64,000 bases of DNA from Yersinia alsatica (GTDB lineage: Bacteria > Pseudomonadota > Gammaproteobacteria > Enterobacterales > Enterobacteriaceae): positions 62,001 through 126,000 of the forward strand of contig NZ_CABHWW010000026.1 of assembly GCF_902170305.1 (NCBI RefSeq). Direction: 5' to 3'. Both the position numbers and the translations under genes were made by a program. Each line of letters begins with the position of its first letter. Positions within the stretch are counted from its first letter, which is position 1. This document shows positions 45,407 through 55,095 of the stretch, one piece after another. Below the pieces are notes generated by a model. The model ran no database searches, was not told the origin of the DNA, and worked only from the letters and a program-made list of their open reading frames with translations.

Positions 45407-46314
45407 GCTGGATTGAACGAATTCTTAACAAAAGCAATATCACACAAACCCGTAAAGCGAGTATTCCTGAAGGGGTGTGGACGAAATGCGACAGTTGCGG
45501 TCAGGTACTTTATCGTGCCGAATTAGAGCGCAATCTGGAAGTTTGTCCTAAGTGTGATCACCACATGCGTATGTCAGCCCGTGCACGGTTGCATATGGTG
45601 CTGGATGCAGGCAGTGAAGTTGAATTGGGTAGCGAGCTGGAGCCAAAGGATATCCTGAAGTTCAGGGATTCCAAAAAGTATAAAGACCGCATTTCTGCCG
45701 CACAAAAAGATACCGGCGAGAAAGATGCTCTGGTTGCCATGAAAGGCACCTTGCAGGGTATGCCGATTGTTGCCGCTTCATTTGAATTTGCCTTTATGGG
45801 CGGTTCAATGGCGTCAGTAGTTGGTGCTCGCTTTGTTCGTGCGGTAGAACAGGCTCTGGAAGATAATTGCCCGCTGGTGTGTTTCTCCTCCAGTGGCGGT
45901 GCTCGTATGCAGGAAGCATTGATGTCTTTGATGCAGATGGCAAAAACCAGTGCGGCTTTGGCAAAAATGCAAGAGCGTGGTTTGCCGTATATCTCGGTGC
46001 TGACTGACCCAACCATGGGTGGAGTTTCTGCCAGTTTGGCGATGTTGGGCGATATTAATATTGCTGAACCAAAAGCATTGATTGGCTTTGCTGGCCCGCG
46101 GGTTATCGAACAAACCGTGCGTGAGAAACTGCCGCCAGGCTTCCAGCGCAGTGAGTTCTTGATTGAAAAAGGCGCTATCGACATGATAGTTCGCCGCCCG
46201 GTTATGCGTCAGACGCTGGCCAGTATCTTGTCTAAATTGACACATCAACCGCAACCAAGTGTGGTTGAGGCTAAGGCCGATGCTGCTACGACTGATAATC
46301 AGGCTGATGCCTGA
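45403..46314 (+). CDS. accD: Acetyl-CoA carboxylase carboxyltransferase subunit beta AccD
   Basis: AccD with AccA transfers the carboxyl group from biotin to acetyl-CoA, making malonyl-CoA for fatty acid synthesis. The 303-residue protein has the N-terminal zinc ribbon ([10 protein letters not shown] and VCPKCDHHM) and the crotonase-like core with [29 protein letters not shown] and [18 protein letters not shown]. coli AccA-AccD can bind its own mRNA through this zinc ribbon. AAAGG precedes the ATG. A terminator-like structure separates it from dedA. Confidence 0.97.
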   Translation: MSWIERILNKSNITQTRKASIPEGVWTKCDSCGQVLYRAELERNLEVCPKCDHHMRMSARARLHMVLDAGSEVELGSELEPKDILKFRDSKKYKDRISAAQKDTGEKDALVAMKGTLQGMPIVAASFEFAFMGGSMASVVGARFVRAVEQALEDNCPLVCFSSSGGARMQEALMSLMQMAKTSAALAKMQERGLPYISVLTDPTMGGVSASLAMLGDINIAEPKALIGFAGPRVIEQTVREKLPPGFQRSEFLIEKGAIDMIVRRPVMRQTLASILSKLTHQPQPSVVEAKADAATTDNQADA

Positions 46315-46323
46315 TTAACCCAA

Positions 46324-46352
46324 CGGGCACTTCCCTGATAAGGTGGTGCCCG
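46324..46352 (+). terminator. Weak hairpin between accD and folC
   Basis: GGGCAC/GTGCCC with a 15-base loop and no T-run; probably partial or an mRNA processing point. Confidence 0.4.
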
Positions 46353-46425
46353 GTTATTGTGCATTATCGTAGCTTAAGCTCTCGAGCTTTAAGTCAGAAA
46401 TTAGAAAAGGCCAGTGACGGGACTC

Positions 46426-47676
46426 ATGAACAATCATCTCATTCCCCAAGCCACGTCGCCTTTGGCCGCGTGGCTTTATTATCTTGAACGTTTGCACTCT
46501 CAACCAATCGAGTTGGGTCTGGAACGTGTTAAACAGGTTGCTGAGCGTCTGGATTTGCTTAAACCTGCTCCTAAAGTATTCACCGTTGCCGGCACCAATG
46601 GCAAAGGCACCACTTGTTGTACCCTGGAATCAATTTTACTGGCGGCGGGGCTGCGAGTCGGGGTCTACAGCTCACCTCATCTTTTGCGTTATACCGAGCG
46701 TGTCCGTATTCAGGGGAAAGAGCTCTCTGAAGCAGAACACAGCCACTCTTTTGCTCAAATTGAAGCCGGGCGTGAAGGTATCTCACTGACTTACTTCGAA
46801 TTTGGTACCTTATCGGCACTGCAATTGTTTAAGCAGGCTAAGCTTGATGTGGTGATCCTCGAAGTGGGGCTGGGTGGGCGCTTGGATGCGACCAATATTG
46901 TCGATTCTGATGTTGCGGCTATCACCAGCATCGCCATAGATCATACTGACTGGCTGGGGTTTGATCGCGAGAGTATTGGCCGTGAAAAAGCCGGGGTATT
47001 CCGGGGTGGAAAACCTGCCATAGTGGGTGAGCCGGATATGCCACAGTCCATTGCTGATGTCGCCACGCAGTTAGGCGCGCAGCTGTACCAGCGTGATAAA
47101 GCCTGGCAGTTCAGTCAACACGACCAAAGCTGGGACTGGCAATGTGACGACCGCCAATGGCACAATTTGCCGCTACCGAATGTCCCGGTAGCAAATGCGG
47201 CGACGGCACTGGCGGTGCTGCATTATTCTGGATTGCCCTTGAGCGAAGACGTTATACGGCAGGGCTTACAAAGCGCCAGTTTACCCGGGCGTTTTCAGAT
47301 AGTCAGCGAACAGCCTTTGTTAATTCTGGACGTTGCTCATAATCCTCATGCTGCACGTTATTTGACTGACAAACTCGCGCAATTGCCGAAGCAGGGCAAA
47401 GTTCGGGCGGTAGTGGGGATGCTATCAGATAAAGATATTGGCGGTACGCTGGCGTGCTTATCTGAGCAAGTTGATGAATGGTACTGTGCGCCGCTGGAAG
47501 GGCCGCGTGGGGCCAGTGCGGAGCAGCTAGCCGAGCATCTCGCATCAGCACGCCAGTTCAGTGATGTAGCAACCGCCTGGCGTCAGGCGATGCAAGATGC
47601 AGGATCACGGGATGTGGTCATTGTCTGTGGATCTTTCCATACGGTTGCTCATGTGATGGCTGCATTGAATCTGTGA
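46426..47676 (+). CDS. folC: Bifunctional dihydrofolate/folylpolyglutamate synthase FolC
   Basis: FolC adds glutamate to dihydropteroate and extends folate polyglutamates. The 416-residue protein has the ATP-binding P-loop VFTVAGTNGKGTTC, SSPHLLRYTERVRIQG, VILEVGLGGRLDATNIV (omega-loop region) and the C-terminal LDVAHNPHAARYL and GSFHTVAHVM. I use ATG 46426 (MNNHLIPQ), by homology; a GTG at 46414 is open upstream. Follows accD and precedes dedD, as in E. coli. Confidence 0.95.
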   Translation: MNNHLIPQATSPLAAWLYYLERLHSQPIELGLERVKQVAERLDLLKPAPKVFTVAGTNGKGTTCCTLESILLAAGLRVGVYSSPHLLRYTERVRIQGKELSEAEHSHSFAQIEAGREGISLTYFEFGTLSALQLFKQAKLDVVILEVGLGGRLDATNIVDSDVAAITSIAIDHTDWLGFDRESIGREKAGVFRGGKPAIVGEPDMPQSIADVATQLGAQLYQRDKAWQFSQHDQSWDWQCDDRQWHNLPLPNVPVANAATALAVLHYSGLPLSEDVIRQGLQSASLPGRFQIVSEQPLLILDVAHNPHAARYLTDKLAQLPKQGKVRAVVGMLSDKDIGGTLACLSEQVDEWYCAPLEGPRGASAEQLAEHLASARQFSDVATAWRQAMQDAGSRDVVIVCGSFHTVAHVMAALNL

Positions 47677-47745
47677 CAGCATTAAGTTTGTAACGGCCGG
47701 ATTGGTAAAGGTACCGGGGTCTGTAAAGGAATTGAAGGAGTTCGA

Positions 47746-48495
47746 GTGGCAAGTAAGTTCCAGAACCGTTTAGTCGGGACCATTATTCTGGTGGCCTTGG
47801 GGGTGATTGTGCTGCCGGGGCTATTAGATGGTAAAAAGAAGCATTATGAGGATGAGTTTGCTGCCATCCCACTAGTGCCAAAACCCGGTGATAGCCAAGA
47901 AATTGATGCGGTTCCGCCGGTCAGTCAGCCTTTGCCTATTGCGCCGCCGGAAGGTGCTGCGCAAGCCGTGGATGTCCCCAAAGATGATTCCGTTTCTCAG
48001 GCTGCTAATGATGCCGGTAATCTGCCATCTGAGCCGACGATTGTGGCACCGCCAGCCATGCAAAGTAAGCCGGTTGAGGTGAAACCTGTGGAGAAGAAAC
48101 CGGTCGAAGTTAAGCCGGTAGAAAGTCGGCCAATTGAACCAAAACCGATTCCGGTCGAGAAAAAACCGCAGGAAGTTAAACCAAAACCTGAGGTGAAACC
48201 AGACGTTCAGCCGGAGAGCAAACCGGCCACTGAAGAAAAAGCACCGGTAGGGCAGGCTTATGTCGTCCAACTGGGGGCGCTGAAAAATGCAGCTAAAGTG
48301 AATGAAATTGTTGCAACGTTGCGTCTGTCAGGTCACCGGGCATTTACGGTGCCAGCGACGCCGGTTCAGGGCCAAATTACCCGGTTGTATGTCGGGCCGG
48401 ATGCGTCAAAACAGAAACTGCAATCGGCTTTGCCAGAACTTAACTCATTGAGTGGCTTGAGTGGGCAGGTTCGGCCTTATAGTACCGGGCGTTAA
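47746..48495 (+). CDS. dedD: Cell division SPOR protein DedD
   Basis: DedD is a division-ring protein that binds denuded septal glycan through its SPOR domain. The 249-residue protein has one membrane helix (LVGTIILVALGVIVLPGLL), a long Pro/Lys/Val linker (about 85-165) of VEVKPVEKKP-type repeats, and a C-terminal SPOR domain from about 172 (GQAYVVQLGALKNAAKVNE). It starts at GTG 47746, with GAAGGAG 5 bases upstream. The linker repeats are variable between species and length differences are expected. Confidence 0.93.
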   Translation: MASKFQNRLVGTIILVALGVIVLPGLLDGKKKHYEDEFAAIPLVPKPGDSQEIDAVPPVSQPLPIAPPEGAAQAVDVPKDDSVSQAANDAGNLPSEPTIVAPPAMQSKPVEVKPVEKKPVEVKPVESRPIEPKPIPVEKKPQEVKPKPEVKPDVQPESKPATEEKAPVGQAYVVQLGALKNAAKVNEIVATLRLSGHRAFTVPATPVQGQITRLYVGPDASKQKLQSALPELNSLSGLSGQVRPYSTGR

Positions 48496-48549
48496 AGTTT
48501 GACCAAGGGTTAAGATATCAGGGTGTACGGGGTTCTAGCGGCTTCGTTG

Positions 48550-48582
48550 GTGCGGCGATTGTTGTTTTTAAAATCGCCGCAC
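48550..48582 (+). terminator. Hairpin between dedD and cvpA
   Basis: Perfect 10-bp stem GTGCGGCGAT/ATCGCCGCAC, loop of 13, followed by TTTAATTT: a moderate terminator just upstream of the purine-regulated promoter. Confidence 0.65.
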
Positions 48583-48611
48583 TTTAATTTGTCGCGGGTA
48601 AGAATTCCCCT

Positions 48612-48627
48612 ACGCAAACGTTTTCTT
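48612..48627. promoter_or_regulatory. PurR operator upstream of cvpA-purF
   Basis: ACGCAAACGTTTTCTT matches the PurR consensus ACGCAAACGTTTnCnT exactly. It lies 59 bases before cvpA; TAGAAT (48635-48640) is a likely -10, so bound PurR would cover the -35 region. Confidence 0.85.
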
Positions 48628-48685
48628 TTTCTGTTAGAATTCGCCGCGAACAGGATGCAGCGGCGATTTCGTCATTGGAATAGTC

Positions 48686-49195
48686 ATGGTCTGGATTGAT
48701 TACGTCATTATAGGGATTATCGGATTTTCTGCTTTAGTCAGCTTAATCCGGGGTTTTGTCCGTGAAGCATTGTCACTTGTAACATGGGGATGTGCGTTTT
48801 TTGTTGCCAGCCATTTTTACGCTTATCTTGCTGTCTACTTCACTCGTTTCGAGGATGAAGTGGTGCGCAACGGAATTGCTATCGGCATTTTGTTCATCGC
48901 GACATTGATCGTCGGGGCTATTGTTAACTATGTGATTGGTTCACTGGTTGAACGTACTGGGTTATCAGGGACTGACAGGGTGCTGGGGATCTGTTTTGGG
49001 GCGCTGCGAGGTGTGCTGATTGTCTCTGCCATGTTGTTCTTTCTGGATACATTTACCGGTTTCTCACAGAGTGTTGACTGGAAGCAGTCACAATTAATCC
49101 CGCAGTTCAGTTATATCATCAGGTGGTTCTTTGACTACCTGCAGAGCACGTCGAGTTTCTTACCGAATCAATTACCGATTCGGAGCGGCTTATGA
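48686..49195 (+). CDS. cvpA: Colicin V production protein homolog CvpA
   Basis: 169-residue inner-membrane protein with four predicted helices ([73 protein letters not shown]). It shows the family [12 protein letters not shown] and [13 protein letters not shown]. In E. coli it is needed for colicin V export and for envelope integrity under deoxycholate. It shares the PurR-controlled promoter with purF, 12 bases downstream. Confidence 0.94.
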   Translation: MVWIDYVIIGIIGFSALVSLIRGFVREALSLVTWGCAFFVASHFYAYLAVYFTRFEDEVVRNGIAIGILFIATLIVGAIVNYVIGSLVERTGLSGTDRVLGICFGALRGVLIVSAMLFFLDTFTGFSQSVDWKQSQLIPQFSYIIRWFFDYLQSTSSFLPNQLPIRSGL

Positions 49196-49207
49196 GGAAA
49201 AGACAAC

Positions 49208-50725
49208 ATGTGCGGTATTGTCGGTATCGCCGGTTTTGCACCGGTAAACCAGTCGATTTATGATGCGTTGATGGTGCTTCAGCACCGAGGCCAGGATGCT
49301 GCGGGCATCGTTACCATTGATGCCCATAATGGGTTCCGGCTGCGTAAAGCAAACGGCTTGGTGAAGGATGTATTTGAAACCCGGCATATGCTGCGCTTAC
49401 AGGGGAATATGGGGATTGGCCATGTTCGTTACCCGACAGCAGGCAGCTCCAGCGCTTCCGAGGCTCAGCCTTTCTACGTTAACTCACCGTTTGGCATCAC
49501 TCTGGCTCATAACGGTAATCTGACTAACGCTCACCAGCTGAGAAAGAAATTATTCGAAGTTTCTCGCCGTCATGTGAACACCACTTCTGACTCAGAAATT
49601 CTGCTGAATATTTTTGCCAGTGAATTGGACCGTTTCCAGCATTACCCGTTGGAATCTGACAACATTTTTGCCGCTGTTGCCGCTACTCATCAGTTAATCC
49701 GTGGGGCATATGCTTGCGTCGCGATGATTATTGGCCACGGTATGGTCGCATTCCGTGACCCTAACGGTATTCGTCCGCTGGTGATTGGTAAACGCACTTT
49801 AGCTGATGGTCGCAATGAATACATGGTGGCGTCTGAAAGTGTGGCATTGGATACCCTTGGCTTCGAATTCCTGCGCGATGTAGCGCCGGGTGAAGCGGTG
49901 TACATCACCGAAAAAGGCCAGTTGTTTACTCGCCAGTGTGCTGAAAATCCGAAATACAATCCGTGCTTGTTTGAGTATGTTTACTTTGCTCGTCCAGACT
50001 CCTTTATGGACAAAATTTCGGTTTACAGTGCGCGCGTGCGTATGGGCCAGAAATTAGGGGCAAAAATTGCCAAACAGTGGGAAGACATGGATATTGATGT
50101 GGTTATTCCTATCCCGGAGACCTCTTGCGATATCGCACTGGAAATTGCCCGAATCCTGGATAAACCCTATCGCCAAGGGTTTGTGAAAAACCGCTATGTT
50201 GGCCGTACTTTCATCATGCCGGGCCAGCAGGAACGCCGTAAATCAGTACGCCGTAAACTCAATGCCAACCGTGCAGAATTCCGCGATAAGAATGTGTTAT
50301 TGGTGGATGACTCTATTGTGCGAGGCACGACGTCGGAACAGATCGTTGAGATGGCGCGTGATGCAGGGGCGAAGAAAGTCTATTTCGCGTCAGCGGCTCC
50401 TGAAATTCGCTTCCCGAATGTGTACGGTATTGATATGCCAAGCGTCAATGAATTGATTGCTCATGGTCGTGAAGTCGATGAGATTCGTCAGTTGATCGGC
50501 GCAGATGCGCTGATTTTCCAAGATCTGACTGACTTGATTGAGGCTGTACGTGAAGATAACCCTGATATCACTCAGTTTGAGTGCTCCGTCTTTAACGGCG
50601 TTTACGTCACTAAAGATGTGGATCAGAGCTATCTGGAGTATCTGGAGTCGTTACGTAACGATGATGCTCAAGCATTACGTAATCATAACGAAGCAGAAAA
50701 TTTAGAGATGCATAACGAGGGTTAA
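49208..50725 (+). CDS. purF: Amidophosphoribosyltransferase PurF
   Basis: First committed step of purine synthesis: glutamine plus PRPP to 5-phosphoribosylamine. The 505-residue protein equals E. coli PurF. The N-terminal Ntn glutaminase begins MCGIVGIAG with nucleophile Cys2 after Met removal, followed by [19 protein letters not shown]; the PRTase domain has [21 protein letters not shown]. Allosteric inhibition by purine nucleotides is known for the family. Transcription is with cvpA under PurR. Confidence 0.97.
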   Translation: MCGIVGIAGFAPVNQSIYDALMVLQHRGQDAAGIVTIDAHNGFRLRKANGLVKDVFETRHMLRLQGNMGIGHVRYPTAGSSSASEAQPFYVNSPFGITLAHNGNLTNAHQLRKKLFEVSRRHVNTTSDSEILLNIFASELDRFQHYPLESDNIFAAVAATHQLIRGAYACVAMIIGHGMVAFRDPNGIRPLVIGKRTLADGRNEYMVASESVALDTLGFEFLRDVAPGEAVYITEKGQLFTRQCAENPKYNPCLFEYVYFARPDSFMDKISVYSARVRMGQKLGAKIAKQWEDMDIDVVIPIPETSCDIALEIARILDKPYRQGFVKNRYVGRTFIMPGQQERRKSVRRKLNANRAEFRDKNVLLVDDSIVRGTTSEQIVEMARDAGAKKVYFASAAPEIRFPNVYGIDMPSVNELIAHGREVDEIRQLIGADALIFQDLTDLIEAVREDNPDITQFECSVFNGVYVTKDVDQSYLEYLESLRNDDAQALRNHNEAENLEMHNEG

Positions 50726-50726
50726 T

Positions 50727-50766
50727 ATCTCCTTCATCTCTCAAGTTGCAGGTGTGTTGGCTGTGT
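50727..50766 (+). repeat. Partial ERIC, left end only
   Basis: TATCTCCTTCATCTCTCAAG then TTGCAGGTGTGTTGGCTG match the left arm of other ERICs, but the core and right arm are missing. It follows the purF stop. Confidence 0.6.
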
Positions 50767-50817
50767 CCTCGTTGCTAACAACCCTGCTGCGTTAAGCCCG
50801 AAGAGTATCAATGAATC

Positions 50818-50858
50818 AAAAAGGTGCAACCGACGTTCAGACGCGGTGCACCTTTTTT
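50818..50858 (+). terminator. Terminator of the cvpA-purF operon
   Basis: AAAAAGGTGCA/TGCACCTTTTT perfect outer stem and CCG/CGG inner stem, six-base T-run. Confidence 0.93.
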
Positions 50859-50973
50859 GTTATTGAGTCGGGTCGCTATTCTGGATTGCTCACCACCTAA
50901 GACAGTAAATCGGCCTGATTTCTGGTTATACTGTGGATAATTCTTTATCCATCATTTGCTTGAGGCAGTTCCC

Positions 50974-51546
50974 ATGAAACGACTTATTATCGGCATCAGT
51001 GGTGCCAGCGGTGCCATTTATGGTGTTCGGCTGTTACAGGTGCTGCAACATGTCGAGGGCGTGGAAACCCATCTTATTCTCAGTAATGCGGCCCGTCAGA
51101 CATTAGCACTTGAAACCGAGTTCAGTGTGAAAGATGTGCAGGCGTTAGCGGATGTTGTGCACGATTCTCGTGACATCGCCGCTTGCATATCATCTGGCTC
51201 ATTCAAAACCAGTGGCATGGTTATTTTACCTTGTTCAATCAAAACATTATCTGGCATTGTCCATAGCTATACCGATGGCTTACTGACCCGTGCGGCGGAT
51301 GTGATATTGAAAGAGCGCCGCCCCTTGGTGTTATGTGTGCGTGAAACTCCGCTGCATTTAGGTCACTTACGCCTGATGGTACAAGCCGCCGAGCTGGGAG
51401 CGGTCATCATGCCGCCAATGCCGGCGTTTTATCATCGGCCACAAAGTATTCAAGATATTGTCGATCAGACGGTTAACCGAATTATCGATCAATTTGATAT
51501 TGAGCTGCCTAAAGATCTGTTTATTCGCTGGCAAGGTTCAAATTAA
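50974..51546 (+). CDS. ubiX: Flavin prenyltransferase UbiX
   Basis: UbiX prenylates FMN to make the cofactor of the decarboxylase UbiD in ubiquinone synthesis. The 190-residue protein has the flavodoxin-like GISGASGAIYGVRLLQVL, PCSIKTLSGIVHSYTDGLLTRAADV (SSGSFKTSGMVILPCS), and RETPLHLGHLRLM. ATG 50974 has GAGG 8 bases upstream; the open frame six codons earlier is not supported. Same position after purF as in E. coli. Confidence 0.95.
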   Translation: MKRLIIGISGASGAIYGVRLLQVLQHVEGVETHLILSNAARQTLALETEFSVKDVQALADVVHDSRDIAACISSGSFKTSGMVILPCSIKTLSGIVHSYTDGLLTRAADVILKERRPLVLCVRETPLHLGHLRLMVQAAELGAVIMPPMPAFYHRPQSIQDIVDQTVNRIIDQFDIELPKDLFIRWQGSN

Positions 51547-51581
51547 CATTATTTCCCTTAATTGATACATTTGTGCAACAT

Positions 51582-51598
51582 CGCACTGAAATAGGGCG
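51582..51598. promoter_or_regulatory. NtrC-like enhancer site 1 upstream of hisJ
   Basis: CGCACTGAAATAGGGCG fits the NtrC pattern GCACT-N5-GGTGC with some mismatches; 22 bases (two turns) from site 2. Confidence 0.5.
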
Positions 51599-51603
51599 AA
51601 TTA

Positions 51604-51620
51604 TGCACCACAATGATGCT
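51604..51620. promoter_or_regulatory. NtrC-like enhancer site 2 upstream of hisJ
   Basis: TGCACCACAATGATGCT agrees at 14 of 17 positions with the E. coli glnA NtrC site TGCACCAACATGGTGCT. About 140 bases before the sigma-54 promoter, usual for an enhancer. Confidence 0.65.
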
Positions 51621-51744
51621 GTGTTAGGACGCATGCTGGTGCATGGCATTCGCATTCAGTTTCTGTTCATGGCCCGATGCCCGCATTTAGTAGTGATTAT
51701 GCTAAGAAATCGGTGATGGAATTTGCTTTCCCTCCCAATGATTA

Positions 51745-51761
51745 CTGGCACGATTACTGCA
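51745..51761 (+). promoter_or_regulatory. Sigma-54 promoter upstream of hisJ
   Basis: CTGGCACGATTACTGCA matches the -24/-12 consensus (YTGGCACG-N4-TTGCW) with GG and GC 12 bases apart. It is 79 bases before hisJ, so the histidine transporter is probably nitrogen-regulated. Confidence 0.75.
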
Positions 51762-51839
51762 AATTGATTTATGAACGCTCTGGGCTGTACAGAAAACTAA
51801 CGCGCTTTGTGGCATCGAAAATCAATTTGAGGGTTATGT

Positions 51840-52622
51840 ATGAATAAGAAGATTTTGGTTCTGCCTTTAGTATTAGCATTGGCTGCTGCCAGCAGTGCTT
51901 TTGCCGCCATTCCTAAAGATATCAAAATTGGTACAGATCCAACTTATGCTCCTTTCGAATCAAAAAATGCCAGTGGTGAGTTGGTCGGTTTTGATATCGA
52001 TATAGCAAAAGAATTATGCAATCGGATTGATACCAAGTGCACTTTTGTTGAGAGTGACTTTGATGCATTAATCCCGTCGCTGAAAGCTAAGAAAATTGAT
52101 GCCATTATCTCCTCGCTCTCAATTACTGAAAAACGCCAAAAAGAGATTGCCTTCACCGACAAACTCTACGCCGCCAATGCCCGTTTAATCGCCACTAAAG
52201 GCAGCACCATTGAGCCGACTTTAGTCGCCTTGAAAGGCAAACGTGTCGGGGTATTGCAAGGCTCGACTCAGGAAGCTTTTGCCAATGCTGAGTGGCAACC
52301 AAAAGGTATTGATGTCGTTGCTTACCAAAATCAGGATTTAATCTATGCCGACTTAGCCTCTGGTCGCATTGATGCGGCTTTCCAGGATGAAGTTGCCGGT
52401 AGTGAAGGTTTCTTGAAACAAGAAGTAGGTAAAGGTTATGCCTTCGCCGGTCCATCAGTGAAAAATGATCAATTCTTTGGTGTAGGTACCGGTATGGGCT
52501 TGCGTAAAGATGATGTCGAACTGAAAGCCGCGCTGGATAAAGCCTTTGCTGAAATACGCAAAGATGGCACTTACGACAAGCTCGCGAAAAAATATTTCGA
52601 CTTTGATGTTTACGGCGGTTAA
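51840..52622 (+). CDS. hisJ: Histidine ABC transporter periplasmic binding protein HisJ
   Basis: Periplasmic receptor for L-histidine (family also binds Arg and Lys), delivering to HisQMP. The 260-residue precursor has a signal ([18 protein letters not shown]) and mature start [20 protein letters not shown], with the lobe-2 [17 protein letters not shown] and C-terminal [11 protein letters not shown] of HisJ. Only one binding protein is present; E. coli and Salmonella have argT and hisJ in tandem. The frame starts in a region with sigma-54/NtrC elements. Confidence 0.93.
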   Translation: MNKKILVLPLVLALAAASSAFAAIPKDIKIGTDPTYAPFESKNASGELVGFDIDIAKELCNRIDTKCTFVESDFDALIPSLKAKKIDAIISSLSITEKRQKEIAFTDKLYAANARLIATKGSTIEPTLVALKGKRVGVLQGSTQEAFANAEWQPKGIDVVAYQNQDLIYADLASGRIDAAFQDEVAGSEGFLKQEVGKGYAFAGPSVKNDQFFGVGTGMGLRKDDVELKAALDKAFAEIRKDGTYDKLAKKYFDFDVYGG

Positions 52623-52637
52623 TCCTATTTGCCGCTA

Positions 52638-52665
52638 TGGCCTCAGCCTATTCCGGCTGGGGCCA
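52638..52665 (+). other. Intergenic hairpin between hisJ and hisQ
   Basis: TGGCC/GGCCA outer stem and AGCC/GGCT inner stem separated by two-base internal loops; no T-run. Salmonella has a REP element at this very place that stabilises hisJ mRNA over hisQMP; this hairpin could play that role. Confidence 0.6.
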
Positions 52666-52715
52666 ACACAGAGCAATTAACCAGACTCCTTACTCAGTAA
52701 AACAGGATAACCCAG

Positions 52716-53402
52716 ATGCTGGATGGATATTCGAAACTGATATTTGAAGGTGCGCTGGTGACGCTGGAGTTGGCACTGTGCTCAGTGTTGCTATCAGTGA
52801 TTATCGGCTTGATTGGTGCCGGTGGAAAGTTATCATCAAACCGGTTGTTATCTGGCTTGTTTGAGTGCTACACCACGCTGATTCGCGGTGTACCTGATTT
52901 AGTTTTGATGCTGCTTATTTTTTACGGTTTGCAGATCACCTTAAACACCATTACTGAATCACTTGGCTTTGAACAAATTAATATTGACCCTCTCTCTGCT
53001 GGGATTATCACCCTCGGTTTTATCTATGGTGCCTATTTCACCGAAACTTTCCGTGGTGCTTATATGGCCGTTCCGGCTGGACAAATTGAAGCCGCAAGGG
53101 CATTTGGTTTTAATTCCAGCCAGATTTTCCGCAGAATCATGTTCCCTGCCATGATGCGCTATGCCTTGCCGGGTATTGGTAATAACTGGCAAGTCATCCT
53201 CAAAGCAACGGCATTGGTCTCTATTTTGGGACTGAATGATGTGGTCAAAGCCACACAATTGGCGGGAAAGGGCACTTATCAACCCTTCTTTTTTGCATTG
53301 GTGGCCGGTGTGGTTTATCTGGTCTTCACCACGGTCTCGAATGGTGTTTTGCTCTGGTTGGAACGGCGCTATTCCCATGGGGTGAAGAGGGCTGAACTAT
53401 GA
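52716..53402 (+). CDS. hisQ: Histidine ABC transporter permease HisQ
   Basis: One of two integral subunits of the HisQMP2 importer, 228 residues with five or so membrane helices. The family loop for the ATPase is EAARAFGFNSSQIFRRIMFPAM. Start TTLIRGVPDLVLMLLIFYG is conserved. It overlaps hisM by 4 bases (ATGA). Confidence 0.94.
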   Translation: MLDGYSKLIFEGALVTLELALCSVLLSVIIGLIGAGGKLSSNRLLSGLFECYTTLIRGVPDLVLMLLIFYGLQITLNTITESLGFEQINIDPLSAGIITLGFIYGAYFTETFRGAYMAVPAGQIEAARAFGFNSSQIFRRIMFPAMMRYALPGIGNNWQVILKATALVSILGLNDVVKATQLAGKGTYQPFFFALVAGVVYLVFTTVSNGVLLWLERRYSHGVKRAEL

Positions 53403-54115
53403 TTGATATTCTGCATCAATATTGGCAAGCCCTGCTTTGGAGTGATGGCTACCGGTTTACCGGGCTGTCCGTTACGCTGTGGTTATTAATATCCTCCGTG
53501 GTGATGGGCGGATTGTTAGCTATTCCTTTGGCTGTAGCACGAGTGGCTGAAAAGCGCTGGATTCGTTTACCCGTCTGGGTCTTTACCTATATTTTCCGTG
53601 GTACGCCGCTCTACGTGCAATTATTGGTGTTCTATTCCGGCGTGTACAGTTTGGAGATTATCCGAGGTAACGATCTGCTGAATGCATTTTTCCGTAGCGG
53701 ATTAAATTGCACTATTTTAGCGCTGACACTGAATACTTGTGCTTATACCACCGAGATTTTCGCCGGTGCTATTCGTTCGGTTCCTCATGGTGAAATAGAG
53801 GCAGCTCGCGCTTATGGTTTCTCACGTTTTAAAATGTATCGCTGCATTATTTTGCCTTCTGCACTGCGTATTGCTTTACCGGCCTACAGTAATGAAGTTA
53901 TTTTAATGCTGCATTCCACCGCGTTGGCCTTTACGGCCACGGTGCCAGATATTCTGAAGATAGCTCGTGATATTAACGCTGCGACTTATCAGCCGTTTTA
54001 TGCATTTGGTATTGCTGCCGTACTTTATCTGATTATCTCCTTTACGCTAATTAGCCTGTTCCGCCAGGCAGAGAAACGTTGGCTGGCACATATAAAACCT
54101 CAGGCATCGCATTAA
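53399..54115 (+). CDS. hisM: Histidine ABC transporter permease HisM
   Basis: Second integral subunit, 238 residues, partner of HisQ; the EAA loop is [19 protein letters not shown]. It has [20 protein letters not shown] and [20 protein letters not shown]. The ATG overlaps the hisQ stop. hisP follows after 13 bases. Confidence 0.94.
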   Translation: MIDILHQYWQALLWSDGYRFTGLSVTLWLLISSVVMGGLLAIPLAVARVAEKRWIRLPVWVFTYIFRGTPLYVQLLVFYSGVYSLEIIRGNDLLNAFFRSGLNCTILALTLNTCAYTTEIFAGAIRSVPHGEIEAARAYGFSRFKMYRCIILPSALRIALPAYSNEVILMLHSTALAFTATVPDILKIARDINAATYQPFYAFGIAAVLYLIISFTLISLFRQAEKRWLAHIKPQASH

Positions 54116-54128
54116 GTACGGAGAGACT

Positions 54129-54947
54129 ATGACTGATACATTAAAAACTATGACTGACACATTAGAAACTAAAATAGCTGAAACCAAACTGTCTGTGACG
54201 GAGCTGCATAAGCACTATGGTGAGCATGAGGTTTTAAAAGGCGTTTCACTTTCCGCCAAAGCAGGGGATGTGATTTCTATTATTGGCTCTTCTGGCTCAG
54301 GGAAAAGTACCTTCTTACGTTGCATCAATTTCCTTGAAAAACCCAGCGAAGGGTCGATTAGCGTCAATAATCAAGATATCCGCCTGGTTCGTGATAAAGA
54401 CGGGCAATTAAAAGTTTTTGATAAAAAAGAGCTGCAATTACTGCGCACCCGGCTAACGATGGTATTCCAGCATTTCAACTTGTGGAGCCACATGACTGTG
54501 CTGGAAAATGTCATGGAAGCACCGGTTCAAGTATTGGGATTGAGTAAGGCGGTGGCCAAAGAGCGTGCTATTCGTTATTTGGATAAAGTTGGGATTGATG
54601 AGCGTGCGCGGGCTAAATATCCAGTACATCTTTCGGGTGGTCAACAGCAGCGTGTTTCTATTGCCCGGGCACTGGCTATGGAGCCGGATGTATTACTGTT
54701 TGATGAACCGACTTCGGCTCTGGACCCTGAGCTGGTGGGGGAAGTATTGCGCATTATGCAAAAGCTGGCAGAAGAGGGGAAAACCATGGTGGTTGTCACC
54801 CATGAAATGGAGTTCGCGCGCCATGTCTCCAGCCACGTTATCTTCTTGCATAAAGGCGTTATTGAAGAAGAGGGGCCGCCCGCCGAGCTTTTTGGCAACC
54901 CTAAGAGTACCCGCCTGCAGCAGTTCCTGTCTGGCGCACTGAAGTAA
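54129..54947 (+). CDS. hisP: Histidine ABC transporter ATPase HisP
   Basis: ATP-binding subunit powering histidine uptake. The 272 residues include Walker [16 protein letters not shown]-loop [13 protein letters not shown], signature [16 protein letters not shown], Walker [14 protein letters not shown] and switch His in VVVTHEME. The N-terminus has a perfect-length tandem 7-residue repeat ([14 protein letters not shown]) from a near-identical 21-bp duplication at 54129-54170, absent from E. coli HisP (257). GGAGA lies 6 bases upstream of the first ATG; the second ATG at 54150 could also be used. Confidence 0.94.
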   Translation: MTDTLKTMTDTLETKIAETKLSVTELHKHYGEHEVLKGVSLSAKAGDVISIIGSSGSGKSTFLRCINFLEKPSEGSISVNNQDIRLVRDKDGQLKVFDKKELQLLRTRLTMVFQHFNLWSHMTVLENVMEAPVQVLGLSKAVAKERAIRYLDKVGIDERARAKYPVHLSGGQQQRVSIARALAMEPDVLLFDEPTSALDPELVGEVLRIMQKLAEEGKTMVVVTHEMEFARHVSSHVIFLHKGVIEEEGPPAELFGNPKSTRLQQFLSGALK

Positions 54948-54952
54948 CAATT

Positions 54953-55074
54953 TATACCCATCATCTTGCAAGCTGCAGTGGTGTTGGTCGCCATCATACA
55001 CCCAAGTCATTGAGTTATCTCAACTCCTTGGGTGCATTCTATTGCCGCCTAGCTGCAACTCAAAATCTATCAGG
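54953..55074. repeat. ERIC element between hisP and yfcH
   Basis: TATACCCATCATCTTGCAAG left end, CTGCAACTCAAAATC right arm. Core AAGTCATTGAGTTATCTC is shared with the copy at 23660. Lies between convergent genes, where it may serve as a transcript end. Confidence 0.88.
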
Positions 55075-55095
55075 AAGGGGGGATAGCTTACAAAT

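Noticed and set aside
48100-48240. Low-complexity Pro/Lys/Val repeats in dedD as foreign DNA
   Set aside because: Such linkers are normal in SPOR-domain proteins.
54129-54170. Frameshift or assembly error at the start of hisP
   Set aside because: The duplication is 21 bases, in frame, and its copies differ by three bases, so it is more likely a real duplication.
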